NCBI GenBank assembly: GCA_024734555.1
Contig: JANPWX010020150.1
Span: forward strand, 3,083,363-3,147,362
DNA length: 64,000 bases
Origin: Trochalopteron elliotii
Taxonomy: Eukaryota > Chordata > Aves > Passeriformes > Leiothrichidae
Reading direction: 5' to 3'
A model generated the notes under the pieces. It had not been told where the DNA came from, ran no database searches, and saw only the letters and a program-made list of their open reading frames with translations. Positions 32,340 through 44,065 of this stretch are shown here, piece by piece. Positions within the stretch are counted from its first letter, which is position 1. Every line of letters starts with the position of its first letter. Both the position numbers and the translations under genes were made by a program.

Positions 32340-33270
32340 ACAGCCGTCGGCTGAATGGGAAGGCTGACTGCTCGTAGTGAGTAACTCAAGTATAAAAGCA
32401 AGTTCTTTTAAGGGGGAAATGGCTCTTTAATCTGCCATTTGGTGGAAGCTGGCAGTTTCTCAGCACCAAGTTTCATCCTATAGCTCTACCTGTGATCGTG
32501 CAGCTCTTATTGCCCTCCCCATTACCTGACTGATTGCCAACAATTTGAGGCTGCATTTCATGAGGCAACAATACACATGGGGTCTGCGAAAGATGGCTTG
32601 GAGCAACACGAAGAGGAGAAGCATCTCAGCCAGCAGTGGCAGTTCCTCTACCCCAGCTCAAATGACTAACTGGATAGGAAAATCAGATTCACAGACTCTC
32701 TTAAACACTGAAACGCACTCTTGTGTCTAAAGCACTTTGCAAACACATGTTCCCAGTTGCCTCTCCAGCACACTGTGGCCCTTTGAATCAACAGCAGTGG
32801 GAAGGAGCGCAAACCCAGGGTTTCATTTTGCCGGCAGCCTGCAGTACTGAGACCGTGCAAGTTGAACACACCTTAAGTTTTAGCGGTTGCCATGGCAATG
32901 AAAGGAGGCATTACAAAATGCACAAGCTGTTGAACATGTTGCGGGAGCTGAGAGGAAGGGCTAAGAATAAACTTTGGGCTAATTCTCCGTAACGGCGCAC
33001 TCCAAGCAGCTGCTGCTCGGCCAGCATCACATCTCAGCATCACACCCCAGTTAAGCAGCTCGTTAATATGAGGCAGATTGGAGCAGGAGAGTGTCACCCC
33101 GCTGGGCACTTACGGGTCCTGGTACCCAGCACAACAGCTGCAAATGGAATGTTCTAGAGAAAAAAACGGCTAATTCTGTTATGATGATTATTATTACTGT
33201 TTAATTCCTCATTTCCATGAGGCTGACAGATAGGATTGAGACAGCTGCCGGTGTATGAATAACCCTTTTT
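32340..33270. promoter_or_regulatory. Candidate conserved regulatory block (speculative)
   Basis: Compared with its neighbours this stretch is richer in G and C, keeps several CpGs ('agccgtcggc', 'gtaacggcgc', 'ttgccgg'), lacks transposons and contains a near-perfect RFX X-box at 32886-32899. These features would suit an enhancer or a distal promoter. There is no recognisable exon: the frames at 32545-32730, 32723-32992 and 32873-33109 overlap on opposite strands and show no domain. No conservation data are available to me. Confidence 0.3.
32886..32899. promoter_or_regulatory. Near-perfect RFX X-box palindrome
   Basis: GTTGCCATGGCAAT matches the RFX-family consensus GTTGCCATGGCAAC at 13 of 14 positions: two half-sites GTTGCC and GGCAAT with an AT spacer. 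RFX factors act at ciliary-gene promoters and at enhancers. Whether this copy is bound is not known. A 14-mer match can occur by chance in a genome, but here it falls in a CpG-bearing block. Confidence 0.5.
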
Positions 33271-33460
33271 TACTTTAATACTGACTGCAAAAGTCCCCTC
33301 ATGACGAAGGCTGTAGTGATGAGCTGGAACAATAGGAAAGGTGTCCCTGCAGCTGAAACAGGAGCAGGAGTTTTGAAGGGGAAGGATGATGAATCTCCCC
33401 TTTACCATTTCTGTAGCTGTGTGTGCTCACTCCTGGAACCACAGAACAGACCCGCAGAAC

Positions 33461-33560
33461 AGAATCACAGAATATACTGAGTGGGAAGGGACCCAGAATA
33501 GCCACCAAGTCCAACCCCTGTCTCTGCATACCAAAGAGGAAGCATGTCAGGGGGCCTGGC
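33461..33560 (-). mobile_element. CR1 3' tip, minus strand
   Basis: The plus strand reads 'agaatcacagaatatactga', then 'gtgggaagggaccca', then 'accaagtccaacccctg'. This is the reverse complement of the 3' end of a young-type CR1. Only about 100 bp can be followed, so the copy is strongly 5'-truncated. The right edge is approximate. Confidence 0.8.
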
Positions 33561-35156
33561 CCCTAACACTGGGGCAAAGAAACCTCCAGGGTGTTTTTTA
33601 GAGAGAGTATTCCTGACTCCCAAAACATCCTGACACAAAGACATAGGATCACACAGAGTGAGCAGGTAAATTCTCTGTGTGCTTGTAGTAGAAAGCTGGC
33701 CTCGAGAAACAGTTTTTCATTTTCCATATACCTCAAACCTGTGCCTCCGCACTCGCTGATTGGAGGCAGAATTCTTTAGCAAAGTCTTTTTTCTGACTGA
33801 CAAAAACCCACTAGATGGCAACATCCCTCATCCCCTCACTCAGCACTTCCAGAGCAGGATCCCTCGTGGCACGGGGGACTGAGTGTGTTGGGGGGTGGCA
33901 GATAAGACACAGAGATCTTGGATGTTATCATGTGCTGAGATTTCCAAAGTGCAAACAGAAACAGATCAGCAGAAAATTCATTGCCAAACTCACCTTAGCT
34001 TTGAACAGAAATTTAACCATCAATGGCAAAATGTGTGTTACCTGTGTCTATTGACGACAGAGAGTTACTTCTGAGCACCTGTACAGATTTCAGGCCCTGT
34101 AACTCAAATGGCCCAGTTCATTAAGAATATAAAAACTACAAACCCCAACAAAATCTGATCAACAAACTTCTTGCCCTCTGCTCTCACATGCTTTTCCTTG
34201 TCTTTCTCTCAAGTATTGTCTTAAACTAATTTTGATTACAAGCTTTCTGTGTATATGTCTCTTTACATATGTGTAAAATGCTCATCACATTTTGAGCGTA
34301 ACTTACAAGATTAACAGGAAATTCTCAGGTTTCTCTGTGAACAGGGTCCACCCTATCAGTCTCAAATGTGCGTGCATACAAGTTCTTGGAGACATTAGAA
34401 AAGCACCCAAAACGATGCAGGGAAAATAAACATGCTGCAAGAGCAGCAGATACAAGAAAGCATGAAACTTAGAGGAAGGACAAAACCACAGATATATATA
34501 TTTCCACAGAGTATTATAGTGATCCAATATTAAATGGGAGAGTAGGATAATATCACCATCTAATGTGACAGGTTATCTTGAAGTAGAAAAGGTCAAGTTT
34601 TGAATCTCCCATGGAGGTCAATATAAGGCACATTTCCCAGAGATGTAACCCCAGCCCTGCCACAGGATCTGGTAATGAGGGTCTGGGTGAGGGATCACCT
34701 GTGATTTGATGCTGAAAAGGAAGCACTCAACCCCATGGAACCCCTAGAGTGGGTCCTGTTTGACAGACTGATAGCCTTTAATCTTCAGGTTTTATCCACC
34801 CTCTTAGTTTCAAAGGCAGGGTGGATCCATCTCTCATGAGAAAATTTGCCTATCAGCATGTGTTAAATTTGGGTTGCATGTTTGTTGTCCCTTCTCCCAG
34901 TACACACTGGTTTTGATATTACTGTTATGGAACCTCTTTCCAATTTGTTTCCTGCAGCATGAACACATGAGGTTCAACCCAAACACAGTTTTTAAAAGGT
35001 TGATGAAGGAAGGGAGCTCTGGGAAGGAATGCCACAACCTTCTCCACAGAAATTCAGGCTAGGAATCAAAAAGCTGTGAAAGTCTATGAGATTTAACATG
35101 TTGGTTTTTGTCTTTAAGAAAGGTCCTACTAGAAATGTCCCCTATCTCCCCCCACC

Positions 35157-35177
35157 AAAAAAAAAAAAAAAAAAAAT
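35157..35177. repeat. Poly-A run (21 A)
   Basis: A simple homopolymer following a C-rich patch. Confidence 0.95.
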
Positions 35178-37214
35178 AGAAGGGAAGGGGAAGAGTGAGA
35201 TGAAGGTCATTAAATGTGGATAACTAGAGTGTGAGTGGCATAGAAAGATTAGTAGCTAGATTGTCTGGAGCACTGCAGTGTAAGGAAGACCATCCACACG
35301 ACAGATAAAACCCCAAGGAAATATCTGCAGGGCAACAAAAACTGGAACTGTGCTTTTGTAATAGTTAAATCTAATGCAGTAAGAGGCCCTCAGCTTCAGT
35401 AACTCATCCATAACCCTCTGGTGTGGCTCACTGCAGGTCTTACAAGGAACAAGAGACTGGTGATGTCTTACCTCACGCTGACCACTCCCATCTTTAATCA
35501 GCAGATGAAATCTGTGCCATGGTAAATCACAGACCTGCAGGAGCTCAGGACACTCTGGCAATGGATGCAGGTCATTTTCCCCAAGCTATTTAAGAGTGGT
35601 CACTAAGGACATATGTACACTGAATGGTGAGGGAAATTAACACTGCTACATATTGGTTATCCACACCTACTCCTGAAACGAACATGTTTCCAATTAAAAG
35701 TGGAAGAGACAATTGTTGAAGTCACTTTGGCAGTGAGAACTCTCCAGCTGCCTCTAGATCCCTGAATAAGTGAAATGTTTGACACAGAAGCATATGTTTT
35801 TGGCAACGTTGTTTAATCCATGTTTTAAAGGGAAAATTGAAATTCTACAAGGTGTGAAAAAAAAAAAAATCACTGGAACATTTTCTGTTTGGAGTGACAG
35901 AGACCATGTCACCCTTCTATTCCTGTTCTCTGTAGACTTTCATTTTGAAAGAACTGCCTTACAAATGAACAGAGAGGGAACATGCTGGGTAGGCACATAG
36001 CGGGAAAAAGTAGACATACCAGCAGACTCCCAAAACAGTCACACTCTGCAAGATACTGAAAAAGGGCCTTGGAAGTAGAAATGCAATCTGAATTATAAAA
36101 TCAGTGAAATCTCCTACAAGAGAATGGCACATGTTTAAAAATTTGGTCTTTTTATTTGTTGTTTAAGCTGAAGAGGTAGGATGTAGATGAGGGAAAACAA
36201 CCTATAAATGTAAGCTGGTGACAAGCTACAGTGTACAGGCATCTTACAGCTCTGCCTCCCAGCCCAGCACCCAGCCTAGACTGTCTCTCACTTCAGCAAG
36301 CCAGAAACTTGGTTAGAACAAACTGAGTCATCTTGCACTGTCTACTGCTACGAGCACGTAGCTCTAACTGGGAAAGGACACAGAACATTGTGGCTGCATT
36401 TGCTTTCAGTGCATGTTCACAGGGTTTGGTTCTAGAAACCAACACTCGACTAACTTCCTTTATAAAATCTATTCTTAAGGTGTTGAAATGTAAGCATTTT
36501 TCCATATATCAGATATAACACTATTGAATAATTTCAATTTCATGCCACAGATAAACCTCCCAAAACAAAACCAAACCCCACCATATTACTTTTTTCAAGT
36601 AGCAGACAATAATAAAAGAAAAAATAAAAGCAAATTCCAAATGAACACAAAAACTGTAAAAACTTAACATGTATCATGTATTTCTGCCAAGGCCCCCTTA
36701 AAAGAAGCATTTATTTCCCTTCTATGCCTTCTGTTTCTTATCCAGTCTTTGCCCCATTATAATGTGTTTTCCTTCATATTCCATGACGGCTTAGTTTCCT
36801 TAACAGCTTTGTGTAAGGAGAATTTCTCACAAGCTTCTTGAAAGTCCTAATAGATTATGTCAGCCAGTCCTCCTTTATCCAGTATTTATTTGGCACTTTC
36901 AAAGAATTCTAGTAAATTAAAGAAGCTTGATTTTCCTTTACACAACACACATTTCTTTGTCTGTTACATATCATGTTTATCTAGGATTTTTTTATAATCC
37001 TACTTTTAATTATCATTGCACTCCATTTGCCAAAGTAAGACTCATTGGTGTGTAATTCCCAGGATCATCCATAATGTCTTTTTAAAAGACAGATAAAACA
37101 TCTTCAGCGGATGATGTTAATGAGAGATTATTTCATTTCTGTGCAGCTCAACCACTTCATCTTTAGGTTTCCTCAGCATCTGGTCCAGGTGGCTTGTTAC
37201 CCAAATTGCAATCT

Positions 37215-37262
37215 AGCCAGGACAGAGGGGTTAACACCTGTACCCATGAGAAAAGTGTTCTG
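37215..37262. mobile_element. Possible ancient repeat scrap ('CAGGACA..GGGGTTAACACC')
   Basis: The phrase 'ccaggacagaggggttaaca' followed by 'acccatgagaaaagtg' resembles a motif that recurs in ancient vertebrate interspersed repeats ('caggacaccggggttaacac ... aaaagtgccatggg'). The match is short and made from memory. The homology may extend to about 37350. Confidence 0.4.
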
Positions 37263-38825
37263 AAATCCTGAATGGCCAGATGCATCAAGAACATCAGCCT
37301 CTGTGTATCTGTTGATATTCAGCTTTTCCAAGAGCATGGTGTCCCATGCTGGGAAAATATTATGGCTGTCATCTGTGGACTCACAGGGCAGAATTTTCTT
37401 GCAGTTTTATAGACTACAAAACTGATAGAACCATTTCAGCCATTTGTATACAAATATGCAGCAATTAGAGTGAATGAATGAAGCCCATTCCATAATTCCA
37501 CTGAGCACTATAGTATCATGTAATCAGTTTATTCTACCTGCAACATAAAATTCTACTTAGTTACACAAGAGTACATTTTATCAATTATTGATTTATGAAC
37601 ATCTAAGGCTTTCTTCAGTCACCATTTATGCTCTTGGTTTTATCATCTCTGCTGTACTGAGAGTAGTGTCATCCAGCGGCATAGTCTATACTACTTAAAA
37701 TTCCACATACTTCAGTAGATTACCCCATTAACCATTATGTTTTCCAGGCTGTATAGATTAAAGTAATTAAACTTGTCCTCAAAGACCTAGCTTCTTGATT
37801 ATGGGATCATTCTACTGCCTGCAGCACATTTGAGGTGATTTGCAGTAATATTGTCTTTGGGAATTTAGTGACCATATTACACTGACAGCAGTGAGAGCTG
37901 GTGGCCTTCGCAAAAACCAAAATTTCATCTGTGCCCCTTAGAAAATATTTCACAGAGGCATACTGGGGCAAGGCAGCAGTGTTATGGGTGGCTGGACGGC
38001 TTTGGGAGACTGGAACTGGCCTGTAGTCCCCTAAACCAGGATTTAGTGTTTGGGCTGTAATGAACTTGCAACTGTATAGTGGTTGGAAGTGACCGAAAGA
38101 GGTTTACAGAAGACTGTACATTGGCCTGTGTGAAATGAGCTGGATAGCATCAGCAGAAAGAACAGGTGCCCACATCATACTTAAACCAAAGTATCCCACT
38201 CAATTCTCAAGATAATAACTTCAGCATCAAGGCCAAGGCTAAAATGAGAATGGTGACTAAACTGTTTTCCCCTCCTGTAGAGATGTCCCTTCAGGTCGAA
38301 CAAATACATGTTGGTCTGAAAATCTGAGGAAAGCTGCATGTTTTCTGACTATGCTTTATCTTTTCTGTGGATAAAAGGGAGATTTAAGAATGTCAATCCT
38401 GCATCTTTCACTGGCATGAAATTTGCCAAAAAAAGTGTGTAAAGCAGGCAAAAAAAAAAAAAAAGATAGTTACAGACAGGCTACTGATACATTGTGGAGA
38501 AATTTTCGAAACCATTCCCTTTAGAAATAATTCATCTTGTGTGTTGTATATTTTTCCCTTTTTCTATGTACTTTTTCCTCCTTATAAAGGACTGGAAAAC
38601 AGGATCCTTGATGCTTAAGAGTTAATCTGCTTTTGCTACCTATTCCTCACCTGCAGTCAATATTCCTCCTCTGTGGCAACCATAGCTATGAATTTATTTA
38701 TACAGCAGCAGTGCCCAGGGGCCCCAGTAGGGATCAGCATTTCATTTATAATATGCAGCAAAATATAGCAGAGTCCCATGTGACTTTTTTTCTTAATAAA
38801 CAAAAGATGAAAGAATATAAGTGGT

Positions 38826-38885
38826 TCTACCCATTTTACAGATGGGGAACTGAAATGCAAAGAGACTAAAAGACAGATGCAGAAA
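38826..38885 (+). mobile_element. Possible MIR- or CR1-like ancient repeat scrap
   Basis: The phrase 'cccattttacagatggggaa' followed by 'ctgaaatgcaaagaga' resembles the core of amniote-wide old repeats ('cattttacagatgaggaaactgaggcacagaga'). Only about 50 bp are recognisable, so the family is uncertain. Confidence 0.45.
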
Positions 38886-39238
38886 AGGATTTAGACAATG
38901 TACTGACTGCCCCGTATATATGCATCCCATATACTCATGACTCTGACTCTTGGCAAGCTGCTTATGGAATGATCTCTATATTTCACGGATTCTTAGTTTT
39001 TTGACTAAATTTCCCTAGGGACATGTATTTTTACCATAATGTAACCTGAATCTGGAGCTGCCCAATGTCTATTTCAATCCAAAATTCCCAATGGGATTTA
39101 AAAACTAGATTTTCTTTGCTTGGCTTGTCAATGTTTCTGCTGGATTGTTCTCATAAAATAGAGACTCTAGACCTCTAGTACACAAGAACCTAACAAAAAC
39201 CAGGAACTTGGATGAATAGTTCATGATGATGCTTGGTT

Positions 39239-39418
39239 TTCCTTTTTTTTTTCCTTTTGTTTTTGTGGGTTTTTTTTGTTTTTGTTTTGTTTTGTTTTGT
39301 TTTGGGTTTTTTGTTTGTTTGTTTGTTTTGTTTTTTGTGGGGTTCTTGTTGTTGTTGTTGGGGGTTTTTTGTTTGTTTGTGTGTGTGTGTGTGTTTGTGT
39401 GCATTTTTCTTTTGTTTT
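39239..39418. repeat. Long T/G-rich compound tract
   Basis: About 180 bp of TTTTG, TTTG, TTG and TG units. The frames of up to 99 codons read across it on both strands are composition artefacts: phenylalanine, leucine and valine on one strand, lysine, threonine and asparagine on the other. Confidence 0.95.
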
Positions 39419-41624
39419 CCGGAGTCCAAAGGCATATTTTATTCTATTCATGTCTTTTATTGAGACCTATTTATATTTTATTTAAGACTGTTGATCCAGT
39501 ATGGTGGTCTAAGTTTTCCTGAAACAAGACACAAGTGCTTTGAGTACTACAAATAATACTTAAGTAAGATCATTAGAAATTAAGGCTACTGGGTAAATCC
39601 TACCCGATTAAGACAGAAGTTCCTGGAAAAGACACTTCAAGGAGCTAAGTCTCACTGCTGCATATCCTTCTGATTTTCTAGCTTTTTTCCTGTATAACTG
39701 GGTTTACAAAACTTGCCAGCTTTAGAAAGTTCCTGGATTTTACTCTGACCCTGGCTACAGCTCTGATTGTGTTGTCTTGCTGTCCAGCATTCACAAAGTG
39801 GCACGAGTAAAACAATATTTATCAGAAATTCTACAATCCACATCAGTAAGGAATATTTCAGTCTAGTGTGAGGTGTATCTCTAATTTCTGTGTTCCTTTT
39901 CTGTGTTCAGGAATGGTTCCAGGTATGAGAGTTCATATACAATGAAAGTGACTCTGCTATGGCCAATTCAGGGAAAAAATTATTCTGTCTCAGAATTTCT
40001 GAGTTTATTCTAGACTATTTAAGTGTTAGGGACACTGCCAGATAAAAGCATAGTTGTTATCTCTTCTTGGAAGTTAACATAATTTAACATTATGGAGACA
40101 AGCCATTTTATGCCACTTGTCTTCAGTGCTGGAAAATAGTTCCAATACAAATAATAATAATAATATATATGCTATTGACTAATGAGTCAGATTAGGAGTG
40201 AGACTTTTATTATCCTCTATTTCTAGAAGTTCTTGGGTTTTTGCATAGCTGTGCATTGTAATGAAGAACAAGATTTATATTGTTTTCTTGTATAAAGTAC
40301 ACCAGTCTCTGAGCTACAGTAAATTTGCATGCTTTTACTGAATTCCACAGGACCGTGATTAAATTTGAACTACCGATTAAATCTTTTGTTCAGTTATCAG
40401 CCAGGTTCTTAGTGCTTTGCAAGATCAAGCTGTATGGATCTAATCCAATTATCTTTGCCAAAGGAAGGTTGACTTTGACTACACCAGGATGAGTAACTGT
40501 GTGCCATGATTTCAGAGCCACTGTAATGAAACCCCCCTGTCCTGCAATTATGCTGGGAACTTTCAAACACACATTTGACAAATGTTGCACTCTTGAGAGG
40601 AGTCAGAGTGATTCTGCTGAAGGTTGAAGTGTTTCATCTCACCCCACAGCAGAAAAGGAGCAGGTAGCTACAACCCACCTATTTTCTAAGCTATCCCGAA
40701 CTGACATCGCCCACCCCTGGGACTCAGAGATTTGTAGTGACAGCATTATGTATTCCTTGAAAGAAAACTTCTCCCAGGTGGGTCAGGGAAAAAGGCTCAG
40801 AGAACAGCCCATCAGCATCATCAAATCAGTCAAATACACAAGTTGATTTTCTGTTTTCACTCCTTTATTTTCTTGTCCTACCTTTTTTTTTCTCTCCTAT
40901 GAGAGAGAGAGCTTTAGTCTTCTGTTTAATAACAGTCTGGTTAGCCAGACAAGATAATTTATTTCACAAACCTTCTGTGATATGGTCACCAAAATGCAGC
41001 TAAATCAACCTATTAAACAGTCTTGCATGAGTACAGGTTTTTGGGGAGCCAATAGGAATGTGCACTGTGATTCTTTTTCCTCACACTGGAAAGCAGAGTC
41101 AGCATCCGAAAGACAAGCTGAATTTTGTAGGCTTGCTGTGTTTTTCTCCTTGTCACCTTTCTTTGTCTTTTCTCCCTCTTCTGTTTCACACATTTGCTTT
41201 GCTTTCCCTGAAAAGAAGTAAATTAGCAACAACAGCAATCCTGGCCCTTCTCAGTTAAGTTCTTTAAGGATTTTTTTTTCCTTTTCTGTTTCAAATAACA
41301 TTTATTACTATCTTTAACACAGTGTTTCAGTGTGTTAAAGCACATTATTCTCTCTAGAGGTTTTATTTTTTTTTTCTACAGCTAAAGGGGTAATAAAGGA
41401 TACAGTTAAAGCCTCACTTGATAGTTTAAAATTTCAAGTTCCACCTTTTTTTCCCTTCATTCCCAAATGACTAAGCAGATTAACTCAGTGGTGCTAGACT
41501 GGGAGAAGCAGTGACATTAAACATTGTTCAGTGAAAAAAATCAGGGAGTTCTGCTAGAGCAGGAACCAGGCTGAGGGTCTTTCCCCTGGATCTACTACAC
41601 CCAGAGACTGCACTGAAACAATGA

Positions 41625-41673
41625 TAATGAATTGTTAAAAAAACTCAGGTAATGAATTGTTAAAAAAACTCAG
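41625..41673. repeat. Exact 25-bp tandem duplication
   Basis: The 24-mer starting TAATGAATTG and ending AAAACTCAG is present at 41625-41648 and again at 41650-41673, with one spacer base. The copies are identical, which points to a recent event. Confidence 0.95.
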
Positions 41674-43176
41674 AAACAAATACCATAAACCAAACAAAAA
41701 TATAGGAAAATTGAAGGTGTTTTAAAATGTGTTTTAAACTTTCCTATCCCATGTATTTTTTCCAAAAAACTTCTACTACCTCCTGCCAAAAGAAGACCAT
41801 CAAATATTCAGGCTGATGACAGCTTCAATCCTGAAATGTCATCAACATAAATGGGAGAGATAGAATGCATTGCAGAAATATGCATGGCACAGCACACCTG
41901 AGATATACCTGTATGGGGCAGCTGCTGTCCTTAGAAATATGGCTCCAAATTTTTCTTGTACTGTAAGCAAAATATTAGGACTCGGCATGATCCAAGTAGA
42001 GGTGTGCTGAACTGCATTTATACATACAAAATTTTACATTTTAGATGGAAAAAACAAAGCTTGCCGTTTTTAGAATAGATATCACTTATGGTCTTTTGAC
42101 AAATACGTTGCTCACATTAACACATACGCAGCAGTAACTCAGTAGTGCATATATCTAACAATGGAAAGCTTTACTGCAATTCAATCCCATGTTTTCAATT
42201 TGTGGCCAGGCAGCTGAACACATCTTCAATGATCCTTAGATTCCTTTTTAACTCTATGAGCTGGAATCCATCACTTCCCAACATTTTTGAGTGTGAGAAT
42301 TTGAAAGGTTTATTCTGATCATTAATCAGCCCCTCCAATTAAGCACAATTACACCCTATAATGATAGTTATAATTATTGATTGATTAATCTTTCAACTAT
42401 TAATTAAGAATCTTAATTAAAGGAGTTTTTTCATGTTATTTAAACTGAAACATGACTAATTATTTTATAATTTACCCAGTATGTGCAAAAACTGCGTTAG
42501 TTCTGTTGTGTTTCCTCTGTTTCACTGCTGCATTGAAAAAACTGGATTTAGATTTTCAAAAAGAGCTATGCCTCCATCCTGGCATGGCCAAATTGTGGAT
42601 GTCTATGTCCATCCAGGTTTGAAGAAAGGGCTGAATTGAAAATTACTTTTACAACAAGAGATGCATAGTGATCTCATGAGATTAAATAGTTAATTTGAAA
42701 ATCTTGGACTTTGCCTGCAAACTGTCAAGGATATTTGAGTTATTATTCCTTAGCCTTCAACGTGTCTCACTAATGTAAGCTAAAGAAGCAACTTGTACGC
42801 CGGCATGAAGGTAAGCATAACTGAAGTCATACTAAGTGAAGGATGATACAAAGTTCTAGTCTCCAAAAAATTCCAGTCTCTAGTGTATTTCTTTTGGCTA
42901 TCACAAAACTGAAGTACAGCTGCAGAGAATGAATTCATGAAGGCAGAGAAAAATTATGAAGGACTTAAATATACCTGTAGGCACAACTCTTCCTGTTTGG
43001 AAAAAAAAATATTTTTCTACTACATGATAATTTTTTGTAGAAAATCATTTCTAAGACTGCTTATCCTTGTTTGATTCAGCCTTATACTTGTGTTACAGTA
43101 GACTGAACTCTTCATCTCAATGCTTCAAAAATCATCTTTTGGGGGAACATTTTATTTCCATTTTTTTCTGGGTGTG

Positions 43177-43251
43177 TTTTTTTTCTTTCTTTTTTTTTTT
43201 TTTTTTTCCTTTTTCTTTTTTCTTTTTTTCTTTTTTCTTTTTTTTCCCCCC
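43177..43251. repeat. Pure pyrimidine tract (75 bp)
   Basis: Seventy-five bases of T and C only, mostly T, ending in six C. On the minus strand it is purine-only, which can favour triplex structures. Confidence 0.95.
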
Positions 43252-44008
43252 AACACATCCAAGCTATATGTTTTCCGTGAAATCATGGTAAGTCTTATTT
43301 CTATTAAAAATGATGGATACAAGTTCAAGGTTTTAAAAGAATCCTATTAACAAAATTTTAGGTGTCTACAACTAAGTTAATCACCCTGTGTATGGTTACT
43401 GGATAGAAACAAAGAATACGTTGTGAATAATTTGATGCTTAAATAGATCCTTAAAATATCAGGCAAGTCATTCTCTCTTACAACTTATATTTCTCTGTTC
43501 ATTGTAAAGGAAGGCAAAAATGTCTAGCTCAGACATATAGCTCTAAAAATAAGTAAAATCCACCTCTCCCTGTGTTTTAAACTTTTGCACATTCTACTTA
43601 AAATTTTAACTACAGTCTGTGCCAAAAATGTTCTGGACTGCGCATTCTGAGAATATTAATTTTAACAGTTGGTATGTTGAACGTATAATGGGATTATTTG
43701 TGTGACCATAAATAAGGTTGGAAGAATTGGGTTGTTTAGTCCAATAATACAACTGATCTCAGTAGAACACAGTGTAAAGATATGCACTTTTTATTAGGAA
43801 ATTAATCAACAGGGGATATTGATTTACAAACTAATAGATTCTGTTAGAATAGATTCTTCTAACTATAAAACTTTCAGTCTGGAGCATGCAATTTTACCTT
43901 AAAGACATCAAAATGAATTGTTCCCAGGTTATATTTTTCTAAAAGCTTTCCCTCTATGGAATAAAAGAAAATTATGTTATTTCCAGCTAATTCCTTGCTG
44001 TTTCTGAA

Positions 44009-44065
44009 AAAAAAACAAAAGAAAAAAAAAAAAAACAAACCCCAAAAAGAACCCCAAACAAACAA
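44009..44065. repeat. A-rich tract
   Basis: Runs of A with single C and G interruptions, passing into an A/C-rich patch. Confidence 0.85.

Larger units (their letters stand above)
25666..33460. other. Non-coding DNA with candidate regulatory parts
   Basis: No gene is recognised; the longest frames are about 110 codons with no domain. It contains T-rich and TTTAG tracts (25893-25990), T runs (28329-28361, 29501-29518), a CAAAC-like tract (30117-30176), an A run with GATATTTATA units (30853-30908) and a CpG-bearing block at about 32340-33270, listed separately. Confidence 0.5.
33561..41624. other. Non-coding DNA with ancient repeat scraps
   Basis: No gene is recognised; frames reach at most about 101 codons. 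It holds a 21-A run (35157-35177), scraps resembling ancient repeats (37215-37262, 38826-38885), a long T/G-rich tract (39239-39418) and a short ATA array (40149-40167). The remainder looks unique. Confidence 0.5.
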
